A DNA stretch of 38,731 nucleotides. Source: JBAWWY01 sp037144355 (GTDB lineage Bacteria > Bacillota > Clostridia > Peptostreptococcales > Anaerovoracaceae). This document shows positions 8,145 through 15,796 of this stretch, one piece after another (the first letter of the stretch is position 1; the number at the start of each line of letters is the position of its first letter). Location of the stretch: positions 1-38,731 of the forward strand of contig JBAWWY010000013.1 in the NCBI GenBank assembly GCA_037144355.1, read 5' to 3'. The notes under the pieces were generated by a model. The model searched no databases. It was not told where the DNA came from and was given only the letters and a program-made list of their open reading frames with translations. The translations under genes were made by a program, and so were the position numbers.

Positions 8145-8783
8145 ATGAATCCAAAAGAACTAGTCAGCAGCACCTCCCACTTTTTCGGAGCCTTTCTATC
8201 TGCAATAGCATTGATTTTATTTATACAAAAGGCGGAAAGCATTGGCATGGGCAATATATATATGGTCTCAGTAATAATTTTCGGGATATCACTGATAGCC
8301 CTTTATTCATGTAGTGGAACATATCATTTATCCAAAGCCATGGGTCATATGGCAACCTCTCTCAGGAAACTGGATCATGCCATGATTTATGTTCTAATCG
8401 CGGGAAGTTATATGCCGATCTGTTTTTTAAACCTGCCATTGAAAGAGGCAGTGAAAATCACTGCCATTATTTGGACTATCGCTATAATTGGAATAATAGC
8501 AAAACTTTTTTGGATAACCGCTCCCAACTGGGTAAGCGCGTCAATATATATTCTTATGGGTTGGGCCATGGTTGTTGATTTTGGAGAATTTTGGGCCGCC
8601 AACCAGCAGGGTATGATTTTTATAGCTTTGGGTGGAATCACCTATACTGTTGGCGGAATCATTTATGCTGTGAAGAAACCTTGTTTCTCCAAGTATTTCG
8701 GGTTCCACGAGTTTTTTCACATATTTGTATTGTTAGGAAGTTTCTTCCACTTTTACGGAATATATTTCTACATGATTTCCTGA
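8145..8783 (+). CDS. Hemolysin III family (PAQR-like) membrane protein
   Basis: About 212 residues with seven predicted membrane segments. The conserved features of the hemolysin III/YqfA group are present: STSHFFGAFLS at the start, ALYSCSGTYHLSKA, LDHAMIYVLIAGSYMPICF and the C-terminal GFHEFFHIFVLLGSFFHFYGI. The serine, aspartate and histidines in these blocks form the putative metal site of the PAQR/CREST superfamily. The in-frame ATG at 8103 would add 14 residues, but the ATG at 8145 has an ideal AAAGGAG five bases upstream and gives the usual N-terminus, so I prefer it. It stands alone on the plus strand between two minus-strand groups. Physiological role is unknown; the haemolysin name is historical. 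Confidence 0.85.
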   Translation: MNPKELVSSTSHFFGAFLSAIALILFIQKAESIGMGNIYMVSVIIFGISLIALYSCSGTYHLSKAMGHMATSLRKLDHAMIYVLIAGSYMPICFLNLPLKEAVKITAIIWTIAIIGIIAKLFWITAPNWVSASIYILMGWAMVVDFGEFWAANQQGMIFIALGGITYTVGGIIYAVKKPCFSKYFGFHEFFHIFVLLGSFFHFYGIYFYMIS

Positions 8784-8811
8784 CAAATCCAAAGTTTCAT
8801 TGGGTTGTATT

Positions 8812-10479
8812 TTACAAATGCAGGTTCTCCATGCTCTCCAACGTATTGGATATCATTGGAATAACCTGTTTTTTTCTTGAGACGATTCCATTTAGATAAA
8901 CTGCGTTATTCTCAATCTTCACGTCGAAACTTTTCTCAATAAGGTTGGAGAGCTCTCCTGTGCAAAGTACCAGGGAACCACTCTCTAAGACGTCTGTGAA
9001 GAAAAGCATAAGAAGATCATATTTTTTCTGTTGGCATAATTCCTTCATATAACCTAATATTTCCATTTCAATATTCTCATCAAGTTTTGCCTCAACGGTG
9101 AATATCTGTCCCATCCCTATTTTCTTGTCTAGGAATACATAATCCTTAAAATCCTGGTGAAAGAGCTCGTCTGGGGTTTTCCCAATAAGGGAAGATCCCT
9201 CTTTGAACATTTGCCTGGATAGAGCCAACATGTCCTTAATATCCCCGATTTCGGCCAGCTTCAGCGCAGTAGCCTTGTCAACTTCCGTACAAGTTGGTGA
9301 TTTGAAACAAATCGTATCTGAAAGTATGGCGGCGCAAAGAATGCCGGCGATTTCCTTTTTTGGGATTATGCCCCTGTCAAAATACTTGTTTGCGATAATA
9401 GTCGATGTGCTGCCAACGGGCTCGCTTTGAAGATATATTGGATTCATTGTCTGGATATCTCCTAGGCGGTGATGGTCGATAATCTCCAATATTTCTGCAT
9501 CTTCAATACCATTCACAGTCTGGGCCAATTCATTGTGGTCAACCAGTATGACTCTTTTCTTGTTCTTTTGTATCAAATGGTATCTGGAAATGAAGCCGAC
9601 AATTTTATTATTGTCGTCCACAACTGGATAACTTCTGAATCTAGTCTTGATCATCTTTTCTCTTATATCATCAATGAAATCATGTCTGTTAAATTTCAAT
9701 ATTGGATTGGTATGCATTATGGCTCCAACCGGAATACTTAAATTAATCAGCCTTGCTGTTGTGAATGTATCATAAGGAGTTAGTATGACTATGCAATGGG
9801 TGTAAGCCGCTATCTCTAAAACCTCGTTATCCGGTCTGACGCCGCATGTTATTACCAGGCAGTTAGCCCCTGCTTTGATGGACTCAATCTGGCTGTCCTG
9901 CCGGTTGCCTGCTATTACAATATCTCCTGTTGAAATAAAGTTCTTCAAGTCAAGTGGATCTGTTGCGGCAATAATTACCTTCCCAGTAGTTTTGAAATCC
10001 TCAGGTTTGCCAAAAATAATTTCTCCCTCCAATGTCTCAGCTATGCTGGTGACAGGAGTATTCGTGGATGCGATTGTAAATTTTTCAGATGCGTTGATAT
10101 ATTCCCCCGCAATATTTGAAACTGTGACAATTCCAATAAGTGAGTCGTCTGTATCCACAATGGGGATTGTCTTTACATTGTTTTCCCGCATTATACCCCA
10201 AATGGTTTTTATTGATGTGTCTGCCCTAACAGGAAAAGCCTTGTCGATATCTATATCCTGGATTTGAGTCTTTACTGTGTAAAGATATTCTGGGGAATTA
10301 ACACCAAAATGCTTTAAAACATATTCGGTCTCCCTATTGATTGCTCCAAGCCTCTTGGGAACAGCATTGACCCCTTGCAATCTTTTGAAGTCCGCATAAG
10401 CCACAGATGCACAAATAGAATCTGTATCTGGATTTTTGTGACCGATTACAAAAATATTCTCATTCATTTGGGGAACCAT
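8812..10479 (-). CDS. ppaC: Manganese-dependent inorganic pyrophosphatase with CBS and DRTGG domains
   Basis: A 555-residue family II pyrophosphatase that hydrolyses pyrophosphate in the cytoplasm. Order of parts: DHH N-terminal segment with GHKNPDTDSI (H14, D18, D20), first CBS repeat (about 75-125), DRTGG domain (about 135-245), second CBS repeat (about 250-305), then the rest of DHH with VDHNE (D314, H315) and DHHRLGD (H336, H337), and DHHA2 ending with the substrate-binding SRKKQ. Insertion of CBS-DRTGG-CBS into the DHH domain is known for Clostridial enzymes regulated by adenine nucleotides and diadenosine polyphosphates; similar control is inferred here. It lies 23 bases after tkt. The start ATG sits in a short hairpin, GGGAATGGTTCCC (10471-10483); a second ATG at 10467 is possible. 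Confidence 0.92.
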   Translation of the reverse strand: MVPQMNENIFVIGHKNPDTDSICASVAYADFKRLQGVNAVPKRLGAINRETEYVLKHFGVNSPEYLYTVKTQIQDIDIDKAFPVRADTSIKTIWGIMRENNVKTIPIVDTDDSLIGIVTVSNIAGEYINASEKFTIASTNTPVTSIAETLEGEIIFGKPEDFKTTGKVIIAATDPLDLKNFISTGDIVIAGNRQDSQIESIKAGANCLVITCGVRPDNEVLEIAAYTHCIVILTPYDTFTTARLINLSIPVGAIMHTNPILKFNRHDFIDDIREKMIKTRFRSYPVVDDNNKIVGFISRYHLIQKNKKRVILVDHNELAQTVNGIEDAEILEIIDHHRLGDIQTMNPIYLQSEPVGSTSTIIANKYFDRGIIPKKEIAGILCAAILSDTICFKSPTCTEVDKATALKLAEIGDIKDMLALSRQMFKEGSSLIGKTPDELFHQDFKDYVFLDKKIGMGQIFTVEAKLDENIEMEILGYMKELCQQKKYDLLMLFFTDVLESGSLVLCTGELSNLIEKSFDVKIENNAVYLNGIVSRKKQVIPMISNTLESMENLHL

Positions 10480-10502
10480 TCCCTTTCCTGACTTTCGCCA
10501 GC

Positions 10503-12488
10503 CTAGTCAGCTAAAACTTTTATCGCTTTGTCTAAAACATTGGCAACTGTAAATCCAAATTCCTCGAAAAGAACCGCTGGTTTGCCCGAAGCACCAAAAT
10601 GGTCTATTGCAACTACATCACCGTCAAGACCAACATATTTATGCCAGCCGAATGAAGCTCCAGCCTCAACTGCAATCCTTTTTCTAACCTTGTTTGGGAA
10701 AACCGACTCTTTATATGCCTTTGATTGTTTTTCAAAAAGTTCGAAGGATGGGAAACTTACGATTCTGGCATGAACACCCTCTTCAATCAATAGCTCTCCA
10801 ACTTTCTTAATCAATTCAACTTCCGAACCTGAAGCCATCAAAATGATATCTGGGATTGCCTTCTTTGATTCCACAAGGATATATGCTCCTTTGAGCGCTT
10901 CATTGCTTGTTTCTTCGTAAAGTGGCAGTGTCTGCCTGGTCAATATTAGTGAAACTGGACCATCTTCCTTAGTTTCAGCAAGATACCATCCTGCTGCTGT
11001 TTCCTTTGCATCTGCCGGTCTGAATACTGTCATGTTTGGAATCGACCTTAGCCCGGCAAGCTGCTCAATGGGTTCATGTGTCGGCCCATCTTCTCCTACT
11101 CCTATACTGTCATGAGTCAGCACATATGTAACTGGAAGTTTCATAATGGCTGAAAGTCTCATTGCAGCTTTCATATAATCCGTGAAAATTAGAAAAGTCG
11201 AAACATATATTTTTAATCCCCCATGAAGTTTCATTCCATTTCCAATAGCTGCCATTGCATGCTCTCTAACGCCGAAATGCAGGTTTGCCCCGCTCCTATT
11301 TTCTGCGGAAAAATCAGAATGTATGGTCATATGGGTTTTATTGGATGGAGCCAGATCAGCTGAACCACCCATTAAATTCGGCATTAATTTTGAGAGCCTA
11401 TTAATCAACAATCCAGAAGCTTCCCTTGTAGCCATTGGTTTTTCAAAGTTCCAGAAATCTTTATTATTGAGTATTTCCTCATCGTAATCCTTGTTGTACC
11501 ATTTGTTTAATTCATCTGCAAGTTCTGGGTACTTGTACTGGTATGCCATGAAGTTTTCATTCCATGCAGCTTCTTGCTTTTGCCCTTCCGCAATGAAATT
11601 CTCTGCGTTTTCCAAAACTTCTTTAGGAACTGTAAATGGCTCATAGTTGAATTTTAGATTTTCCTTGGTCAGTTTCAATTCCTGTTCTCCAAGAGGTTCC
11701 CCATGAGCAGAAGCTTTTCCTTGTTTTGACGGACTTCCAAATCCGATTTCAGTTCTTACGATTATTATGCTTGGCCTTGCCAAGTCGGCTTTTGCATCGG
11801 TGATAGCCTTGCTAATCATTTCAACATCATTGCCGTCGGCAACTTTGATTACCTGCCAGCCATAGGCTTCATATCTCTTAGCAACATCCTCGCGGAAAGC
11901 CAAATCCGTGCTTCCTTCAATGGATATCATGTTGGAATCATAAAGCATTATTAGTTTGCCAAGTCCAAGAGTTCCAGCCAGTGATGATGCTTCCGAGGTT
12001 ATTCCTTCCATCAGGCATCCATCTCCAACCAGTGTATAGGTAAAATGGTTTATGATATTGAAACCATCCTTGTTGAATTTATCAGCCAGATATGCTTCAG
12101 CAATGGCCATTCCAACTGCATTACATGTTCCTTGTCCAAGTGGGCCTGTAGTTGTCTCTACTCCGTCAGTGTGCCTGTATTCAGGATGCCCTGGAGTCTT
12201 GCTGCCAAATTGTCTAAAATCCTTTATATCATCTATGGAAAGGTCATATCCGAAAATATTCAATAATGAGTAGAGCAGCATTGAACCATGTCCTGCCGAC
12301 AAGACAAATCTATCCCTGTCAATCCACATGGAGTTTTTGGGATTGTGTTTCATATGTCTTGACCAAAGAGTATATGCCATTGGAGCAGCGCCCATTGGAA
12401 GTCCAGGATGTCCTGATTTTGCTCTTTCTACTGCCTCTGCGGAAAGGACCCTGATAGTGTTTATGGTAAGTTGATCGATATTGTTCAA
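10503..12488 (-). CDS. tkt: Transketolase
   Basis: Thiamine diphosphate enzyme of the pentose phosphate pathway that moves two-carbon units between ketose and aldose phosphates. About 661 residues, full length. Seen are SGHPGLPMGAAP, the histidine-rich LSAGHGSML, the TPP motif from GDGCLMEG (near 155) to YDSN (N186), GFGSPSKQG, and the pyrimidine-domain GVREHAMAAIGNG with the catalytic glutamate. The longest frame starts at a GTG (12503) that lies inside the ribosome binding site; the TTG at 12488, eight bases after GGAGG, gives the standard N-terminus MNNIDQLTINTIRVLSA and is my choice. It lies between pgi and the pyrophosphatase gene, all on the same strand. Confidence 0.95.
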   Translation of the reverse strand: MNNIDQLTINTIRVLSAEAVERAKSGHPGLPMGAAPMAYTLWSRHMKHNPKNSMWIDRDRFVLSAGHGSMLLYSLLNIFGYDLSIDDIKDFRQFGSKTPGHPEYRHTDGVETTTGPLGQGTCNAVGMAIAEAYLADKFNKDGFNIINHFTYTLVGDGCLMEGITSEASSLAGTLGLGKLIMLYDSNMISIEGSTDLAFREDVAKRYEAYGWQVIKVADGNDVEMISKAITDAKADLARPSIIIVRTEIGFGSPSKQGKASAHGEPLGEQELKLTKENLKFNYEPFTVPKEVLENAENFIAEGQKQEAAWNENFMAYQYKYPELADELNKWYNKDYDEEILNNKDFWNFEKPMATREASGLLINRLSKLMPNLMGGSADLAPSNKTHMTIHSDFSAENRSGANLHFGVREHAMAAIGNGMKLHGGLKIYVSTFLIFTDYMKAAMRLSAIMKLPVTYVLTHDSIGVGEDGPTHEPIEQLAGLRSIPNMTVFRPADAKETAAGWYLAETKEDGPVSLILTRQTLPLYEETSNEALKGAYILVESKKAIPDIILMASGSEVELIKKVGELLIEEGVHARIVSFPSFELFEKQSKAYKESVFPNKVRKRIAVEAGASFGWHKYVGLDGDVVAIDHFGASGKPAVLFEEFGFTVANVLDKAIKVLAD

Positions 12489-12576
12489 TGTATTTTCCTC
12501 CACTTTTCTATAATTATTTATTTATTGATAAATCTATCTTCCGATTGACTTTATTCACGGTTATTTGCATTTTAGG

Positions 12577-14310
12577 TTATTTGTGTTTGTTGTTATTTAA
12601 TGAAGCTATTAGTTCTTCAAGTCCAGAAGCGATATCTTCTCCAAGATTTATTATCATTGCTCTTCTTTCTTCTTCCCTTAGAGCCATTTCATCACCCTTG
12701 GCTTGTGCGGAAATAAGTTGTCCAAATGTTATAGTTTCAACTAAGCTCATGCCCTCAGCTTTGCCCAGGATATTTTCAAGCTCAGGGATATGCATATCTG
12801 TATGTTTTATAGATTTGAGTTGAATAAATATCCCATTGCCTCTATCCCCTTTGTGAAGCTGGCCAGTGGAATGAAGATATCTGGGTCCATATCCAATTGT
12901 CACGGGGCATTTTGTCAATTCTCTAATCTTTGAACTGAGTTTTGCAAGCAGCCCGGAGGTTTCATCGGATTCCTTAATAAAACATTGCAAGGCGAAATAA
13001 TCCCCTTCTCTTCTATCTTCAATAATCTTATAGAGCCTTTCAATAAGTTTGCCATCAATAAATTGTTTCTCTTCTTCAATTGTCCCATTACCTCCATAAA
13101 TATTGTTATCAACTACCATAGGCTGTGATTGAAGTGTGCCTGGATTTAGAAGATTTCTCGCCAGAATTTTTGATTTTTCCACATTTGGCTGGTCGAATGG
13201 GTTGACTTGCAAAATATGGCACATTGCCGCAGTTGCCATCTCCCATAGAAATATCTGGCCCCCCAAATCATACTTGTCATTCAATTCAATTTCTATTACC
13301 GCATGTCCGGTTTTTTTAAGCTCAAGCGCAATCTTATCAAGTGACTTATCTCCAGCCAAGGTCATTTTAACAAATATCCTATCGTTTCCATAAAACCTTG
13401 TCGGTCCAGGTGTTTCTGATGCAACTGGTAAAACTCCCTTTCCTTCTTTGCCTGTGCTCTCGGCAATTAACTGCTCCAACCATTGTCCAAAGGTATTTAT
13501 TCCATCAGACATGATAAATGTCAACTTATCTCTTCCGGAAAGAGCCTCGTTTCCAATGTAGGATCCCAGAGACACGGGAAAGTTCATTCCAATCTCTTCC
13601 TTGTAAAGTTTTCTGTAATTCGCAAGTTCTAGAAAATCCCAGTGGCTTCTAAATTCCTTGCCCTTTGAGTTTTCTTTTTCAATACTTGCCCTCTCTATAA
13701 TCTTGTTCAAGTCAATTCCCAATAATGCTGCTGGAAACAATCCGAAATATGACAAGGCGGAATATCTTCCTCCAATATTTGGATCATTCAATAAAATCAA
13801 TCTGAAATCGCAATCAATTGCGATTTTCTCAAGTCCGCTATTTGGATCGGTAATTGCCACGAATGATTTCCCAGCCCTTTGCTTGTCCATTCTTTCCACT
13901 GCAAGTCTGTAGAAATATTTAAAAATCGAGAATACTTCAATGGTACTCCCAGACTTGCTGGAAACTATGAAAAGCGTCTTTTCAAAATCCAGTTCATCTT
14001 TGATTTGAGTTAGAAAATCCGGATCCGTCGAGTCTAAAATCAGCAAGTTCAAGAATCCATCTTCCCTGGTGAAAGTTTTACTGAAAACCAGTGGTGCTAG
14101 GCTTGATCCACCCATTCCGATCAAAACTGCCGTCTCAAAACCATCTTTTATAATTTTCTCTACTTCAGTATCTATCAATCGGAGTTTATCCTGATATTCT
14201 TTATCAAAGTCAAGCCAACCAAGCCTGTTGGTTATTTCTTCCGGGCTTTCCTTCCATAATGTAAAGTCGTGGTTCCAAATTCCTGTTACGAAATCCTCTA
14301 ATTTGTTCAT
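12577..14310 (-). CDS. pgi: Glucose-6-phosphate isomerase
   Basis: Interconverts glucose 6-phosphate and fructose 6-phosphate. 577 residues, longer than the 450-residue Bacillus type and similar to the isomerase half of transaldolase-isomerase fusions and to actinobacterial/cyanobacterial enzymes. The two SIS domains show VLIGMGGSSLAP (residues 62-73), the sugar-phosphate loop SSKSGSTIEVF (117-127), GGRYSALSYFGLFPAALLG and the active-site region VNPFDQPNVEKSK. No transaldolase domain is attached. The ATG at 14310 has only a weak GAGAG site. It follows the Rrf2 regulator gene by 57 bases and precedes tkt by 88, so the order regulator-pgi-tkt-pyrophosphatase suggests one transcription unit. Confidence 0.92.
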   Translation of the reverse strand: MNKLEDFVTGIWNHDFTLWKESPEEITNRLGWLDFDKEYQDKLRLIDTEVEKIIKDGFETAVLIGMGGSSLAPLVFSKTFTREDGFLNLLILDSTDPDFLTQIKDELDFEKTLFIVSSKSGSTIEVFSIFKYFYRLAVERMDKQRAGKSFVAITDPNSGLEKIAIDCDFRLILLNDPNIGGRYSALSYFGLFPAALLGIDLNKIIERASIEKENSKGKEFRSHWDFLELANYRKLYKEEIGMNFPVSLGSYIGNEALSGRDKLTFIMSDGINTFGQWLEQLIAESTGKEGKGVLPVASETPGPTRFYGNDRIFVKMTLAGDKSLDKIALELKKTGHAVIEIELNDKYDLGGQIFLWEMATAAMCHILQVNPFDQPNVEKSKILARNLLNPGTLQSQPMVVDNNIYGGNGTIEEEKQFIDGKLIERLYKIIEDRREGDYFALQCFIKESDETSGLLAKLSSKIRELTKCPVTIGYGPRYLHSTGQLHKGDRGNGIFIQLKSIKHTDMHIPELENILGKAEGMSLVETITFGQLISAQAKGDEMALREEERRAMIINLGEDIASGLEELIASLNNNKHK

Positions 14311-14352
14311 ATCTCTCTTTTAACTCCATACCAACGGAAATTATCAAAATAC

Positions 14353-14369
14353 AAGATGAAAGTCATCTT
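14353..14369 (-). terminator. Small hairpin at the end of the Rrf2 gene
   Basis: AAGATGA and TCATCTT form a 7-base-pair stem with a 3-base loop, overlapping the regulator's stop codon. On the minus strand it is followed by GTATTTTG, a poor T-tract. At most it is a weak or leaky terminator that could set a lower level of pgi transcript relative to the regulator. Confidence 0.25.
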
Positions 14370-14814
14370 ATATATAGAACATGAAATCTTTACCCTTTTG
14401 ATTTTTAGATGACTCATCAACCAATTGGCTTAAGAAAATTGACTCCAATGTCTTGTCCACGTTGCTGTCCAATGGTTTCCATACAAGCTCATCGATAGCT
14501 TTTTCGATTGTGGCTTGTTCCTTGTGTGTGGAACTTTCAGCCTTTTCAAACAAACCTGCCTCGATGGCTCTCATAATTTCCCCAATAGTAATTTTCTCTT
14601 TTGCCTTGGCTAGTTTATATCCTCCCTGGGCTCCCTTTACAGATATCACAAGTCCCGATCTTTTAAGCAGCGAAAAGACTTGCTCAAGATAAATTTTTGA
14701 AATTCCCAGCCGCTCTGCAATACTGATAATGGTAACGCATTCAACTAATTTCTCATTTTGAGCCAGGTCAATCATTGCTGCAAGACCATATCTCCCCTTT
14801 GACGAAATCCTCAT
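14368..14814 (-). CDS. Rrf2 family transcriptional regulator without cluster cysteines
   Basis: About 148 residues. It starts MRISSKGRYGLAAMIDLAQ, the hallmark of the Rrf2/IscR/CymR family, with a winged helix-turn-helix (ISIAERLGISKIYLEQVFSLLKRSGLV, a typical recognition region) and wing GAQGGYKLAK. The three cysteines that bind Fe-S in IscR and NsrR are absent from the region after GEIMRAIEAGLF, so it is not an Fe-S sensor of that kind; CymR-like or other ligand control is possible. An in-frame ATG at 14832 adds six residues but has no good ribosome binding site, whereas the ATG at 14814 follows GGAG at seven bases. It heads the pgi-tkt-pyrophosphatase group and has its own promoter and a possible operator. 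Confidence 0.88.
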   Translation of the reverse strand: MRISSKGRYGLAAMIDLAQNEKLVECVTIISIAERLGISKIYLEQVFSLLKRSGLVISVKGAQGGYKLAKAKEKITIGEIMRAIEAGLFEKAESSTHKEQATIEKAIDELVWKPLDSNVDKTLESIFLSQLVDESSKNQKGKDFMFYI

Positions 14815-14829
14815 ATTCTTACTCCAATT

Positions 14830-14846
14830 CATACCATTCTTGTATG
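14830..14846. promoter_or_regulatory. Inverted repeat, candidate autoregulatory operator of the Rrf2 gene
   Basis: CATAC at 14830-14834 and GTATG at 14842-14846 form an inverted repeat with a 7-base centre. It covers the expected transcription start of the Rrf2 promoter, a natural position for autorepression. The arms are short, so this is only a candidate. Confidence 0.35.
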
Positions 14847-14850
14847 CTTT

Positions 14851-14879
14851 ATACTATAGGATTTTGCCCTTTGTGTCAA
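14851..14879 (-). promoter_or_regulatory. Sigma-A-type promoter of the Rrf2-pgi-tkt-pyrophosphatase group
   Basis: On the minus strand a perfect -35 TTGACA (14874-14879) is followed after 17 bases by TAGTAT (14851-14856) as -10. The spacing is ideal. The predicted start lies near 14844, about 30 bases before the chosen ATG of the regulator. Confidence 0.6.
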
Positions 14880-14974
14880 TGTAAATGCTTAAAATTTGAT
14901 GTCCATTATTTTATTATAGCTTGTAATTTCTGCAACAATCGTATTAAATGAATTGAGAAATAAATATTTGGGGG

Positions 14975-15796
14975 ATGATGATTTTGAATAGCACAACAAA
15001 GAAACTAGATTTCTTAAAAAATAGATTGGCTCAGTTGGATAAAGCTGCTGTTGCTTTCTCTGGAGGAGTAGATTCAACTTTTCTCTTAAAAGTTGCAAGT
15101 GAAGTACTTGGAAGTAGACTTCTCGCAATAACGGCTTCCTCGCTGGTTGTACCAAAGCGCGAATTGGAATTTACAAAAACTTTTACAAAGGAAAACGGAA
15201 TCAAACATTTGACTTTCATTTTCGATGAGCTTTCACTTGAGGATTTTACAAGCAATTCAAAAGATCGATGTTATTTCTGCAAGAAGGCTATAATGGGAAA
15301 AATGTTATTGCTAGCTTCTCAAAATGGCATCGAAATAATTCTTGATGGTTCCAATATGGATGACAACCATGATTTCAGGCCCGGTGCAAGAGCTATAAAA
15401 GAGTTGGGAATCATCAGCCCATTGAAAGAAGCTGGTTTGACAAAATCTGAAATAAGATCGCTTTCAAAAGACCTAAATCTGCCAACATGGGACAAGCCTT
15501 CCAATGCATGCTTTGCCTCCCGATTCCCCTATGGCGAGGAAATCACCAGGGAAAAACTCATTAGGGTGGCTGATTCGGAGGAATTCCTCACGAGCCTTGG
15601 TTTCAAACAGTCAAGAGTGAGAAGCCATGGATCAATTGCACGAATTGAACTGGAAGTTTCCGATATGGAAACTTTGCTTAATGAAAACTTTAGAATAATG
15701 ATAGATAAGAAACTTAAAGAACTTGGTTTTACTTATGTCTCCTTGGACTTGCAAGGTTATCGCACAGGAAGCATGAATGAAACATTGAATCTATAA
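14975..15796 (+). CDS. larE: LarE-type ATP-dependent sacrificial sulfur transferase
   Basis: A 273-residue PP-loop ATP pyrophosphatase. The PP-loop FSGGVDSTFLL is at residues 28-38; DRCYFCKK (C99, C102), LDGSNMDDNHDFRPG and SNACFASRFPYGEEIT (C179) are family signatures. LarE adds sulfur to the pyridinium precursor of the nickel-pincer cofactor of lactate racemase; in the single-cysteine type the conserved C179-equivalent gives up its own sulfur, while three-cysteine forms can hold a [4Fe-4S] cluster. Three suitable cysteines are present here. No larA, larB or larC lies in the window, so the role is inferred from family only. The start is uncertain: the GGGGG block touches the ATG at 14975 and is better spaced for the TTG at 14984. 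Confidence 0.85.
   Translation: MMILNSTTKKLDFLKNRLAQLDKAAVAFSGGVDSTFLLKVASEVLGSRLLAITASSLVVPKRELEFTKTFTKENGIKHLTFIFDELSLEDFTSNSKDRCYFCKKAIMGKMLLLASQNGIEIILDGSNMDDNHDFRPGARAIKELGIISPLKEAGLTKSEIRSLSKDLNLPTWDKPSNACFASRFPYGEEITREKLIRVADSEEFLTSLGFKQSRVRSHGSIARIELEVSDMETLLNENFRIMIDKKLKELGFTYVSLDLQGYRTGSMNETLNL

Noticed and set aside
9469..10267. Plus-strand frames opposite the pyrophosphatase gene
   Set aside because: Low-complexity, no ribosome binding site, and the minus-strand domain order is intact.
12489..12503. GTG start for transketolase at 12503
   Set aside because: The codon is part of the GGAGG ribosome binding site; the TTG at 12488 gives the family's N-terminus.
12559..14310. Transaldolase-isomerase fusion
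   Set aside because: The pgi protein begins directly with the isomerase N-terminus and has no transaldolase motifs.
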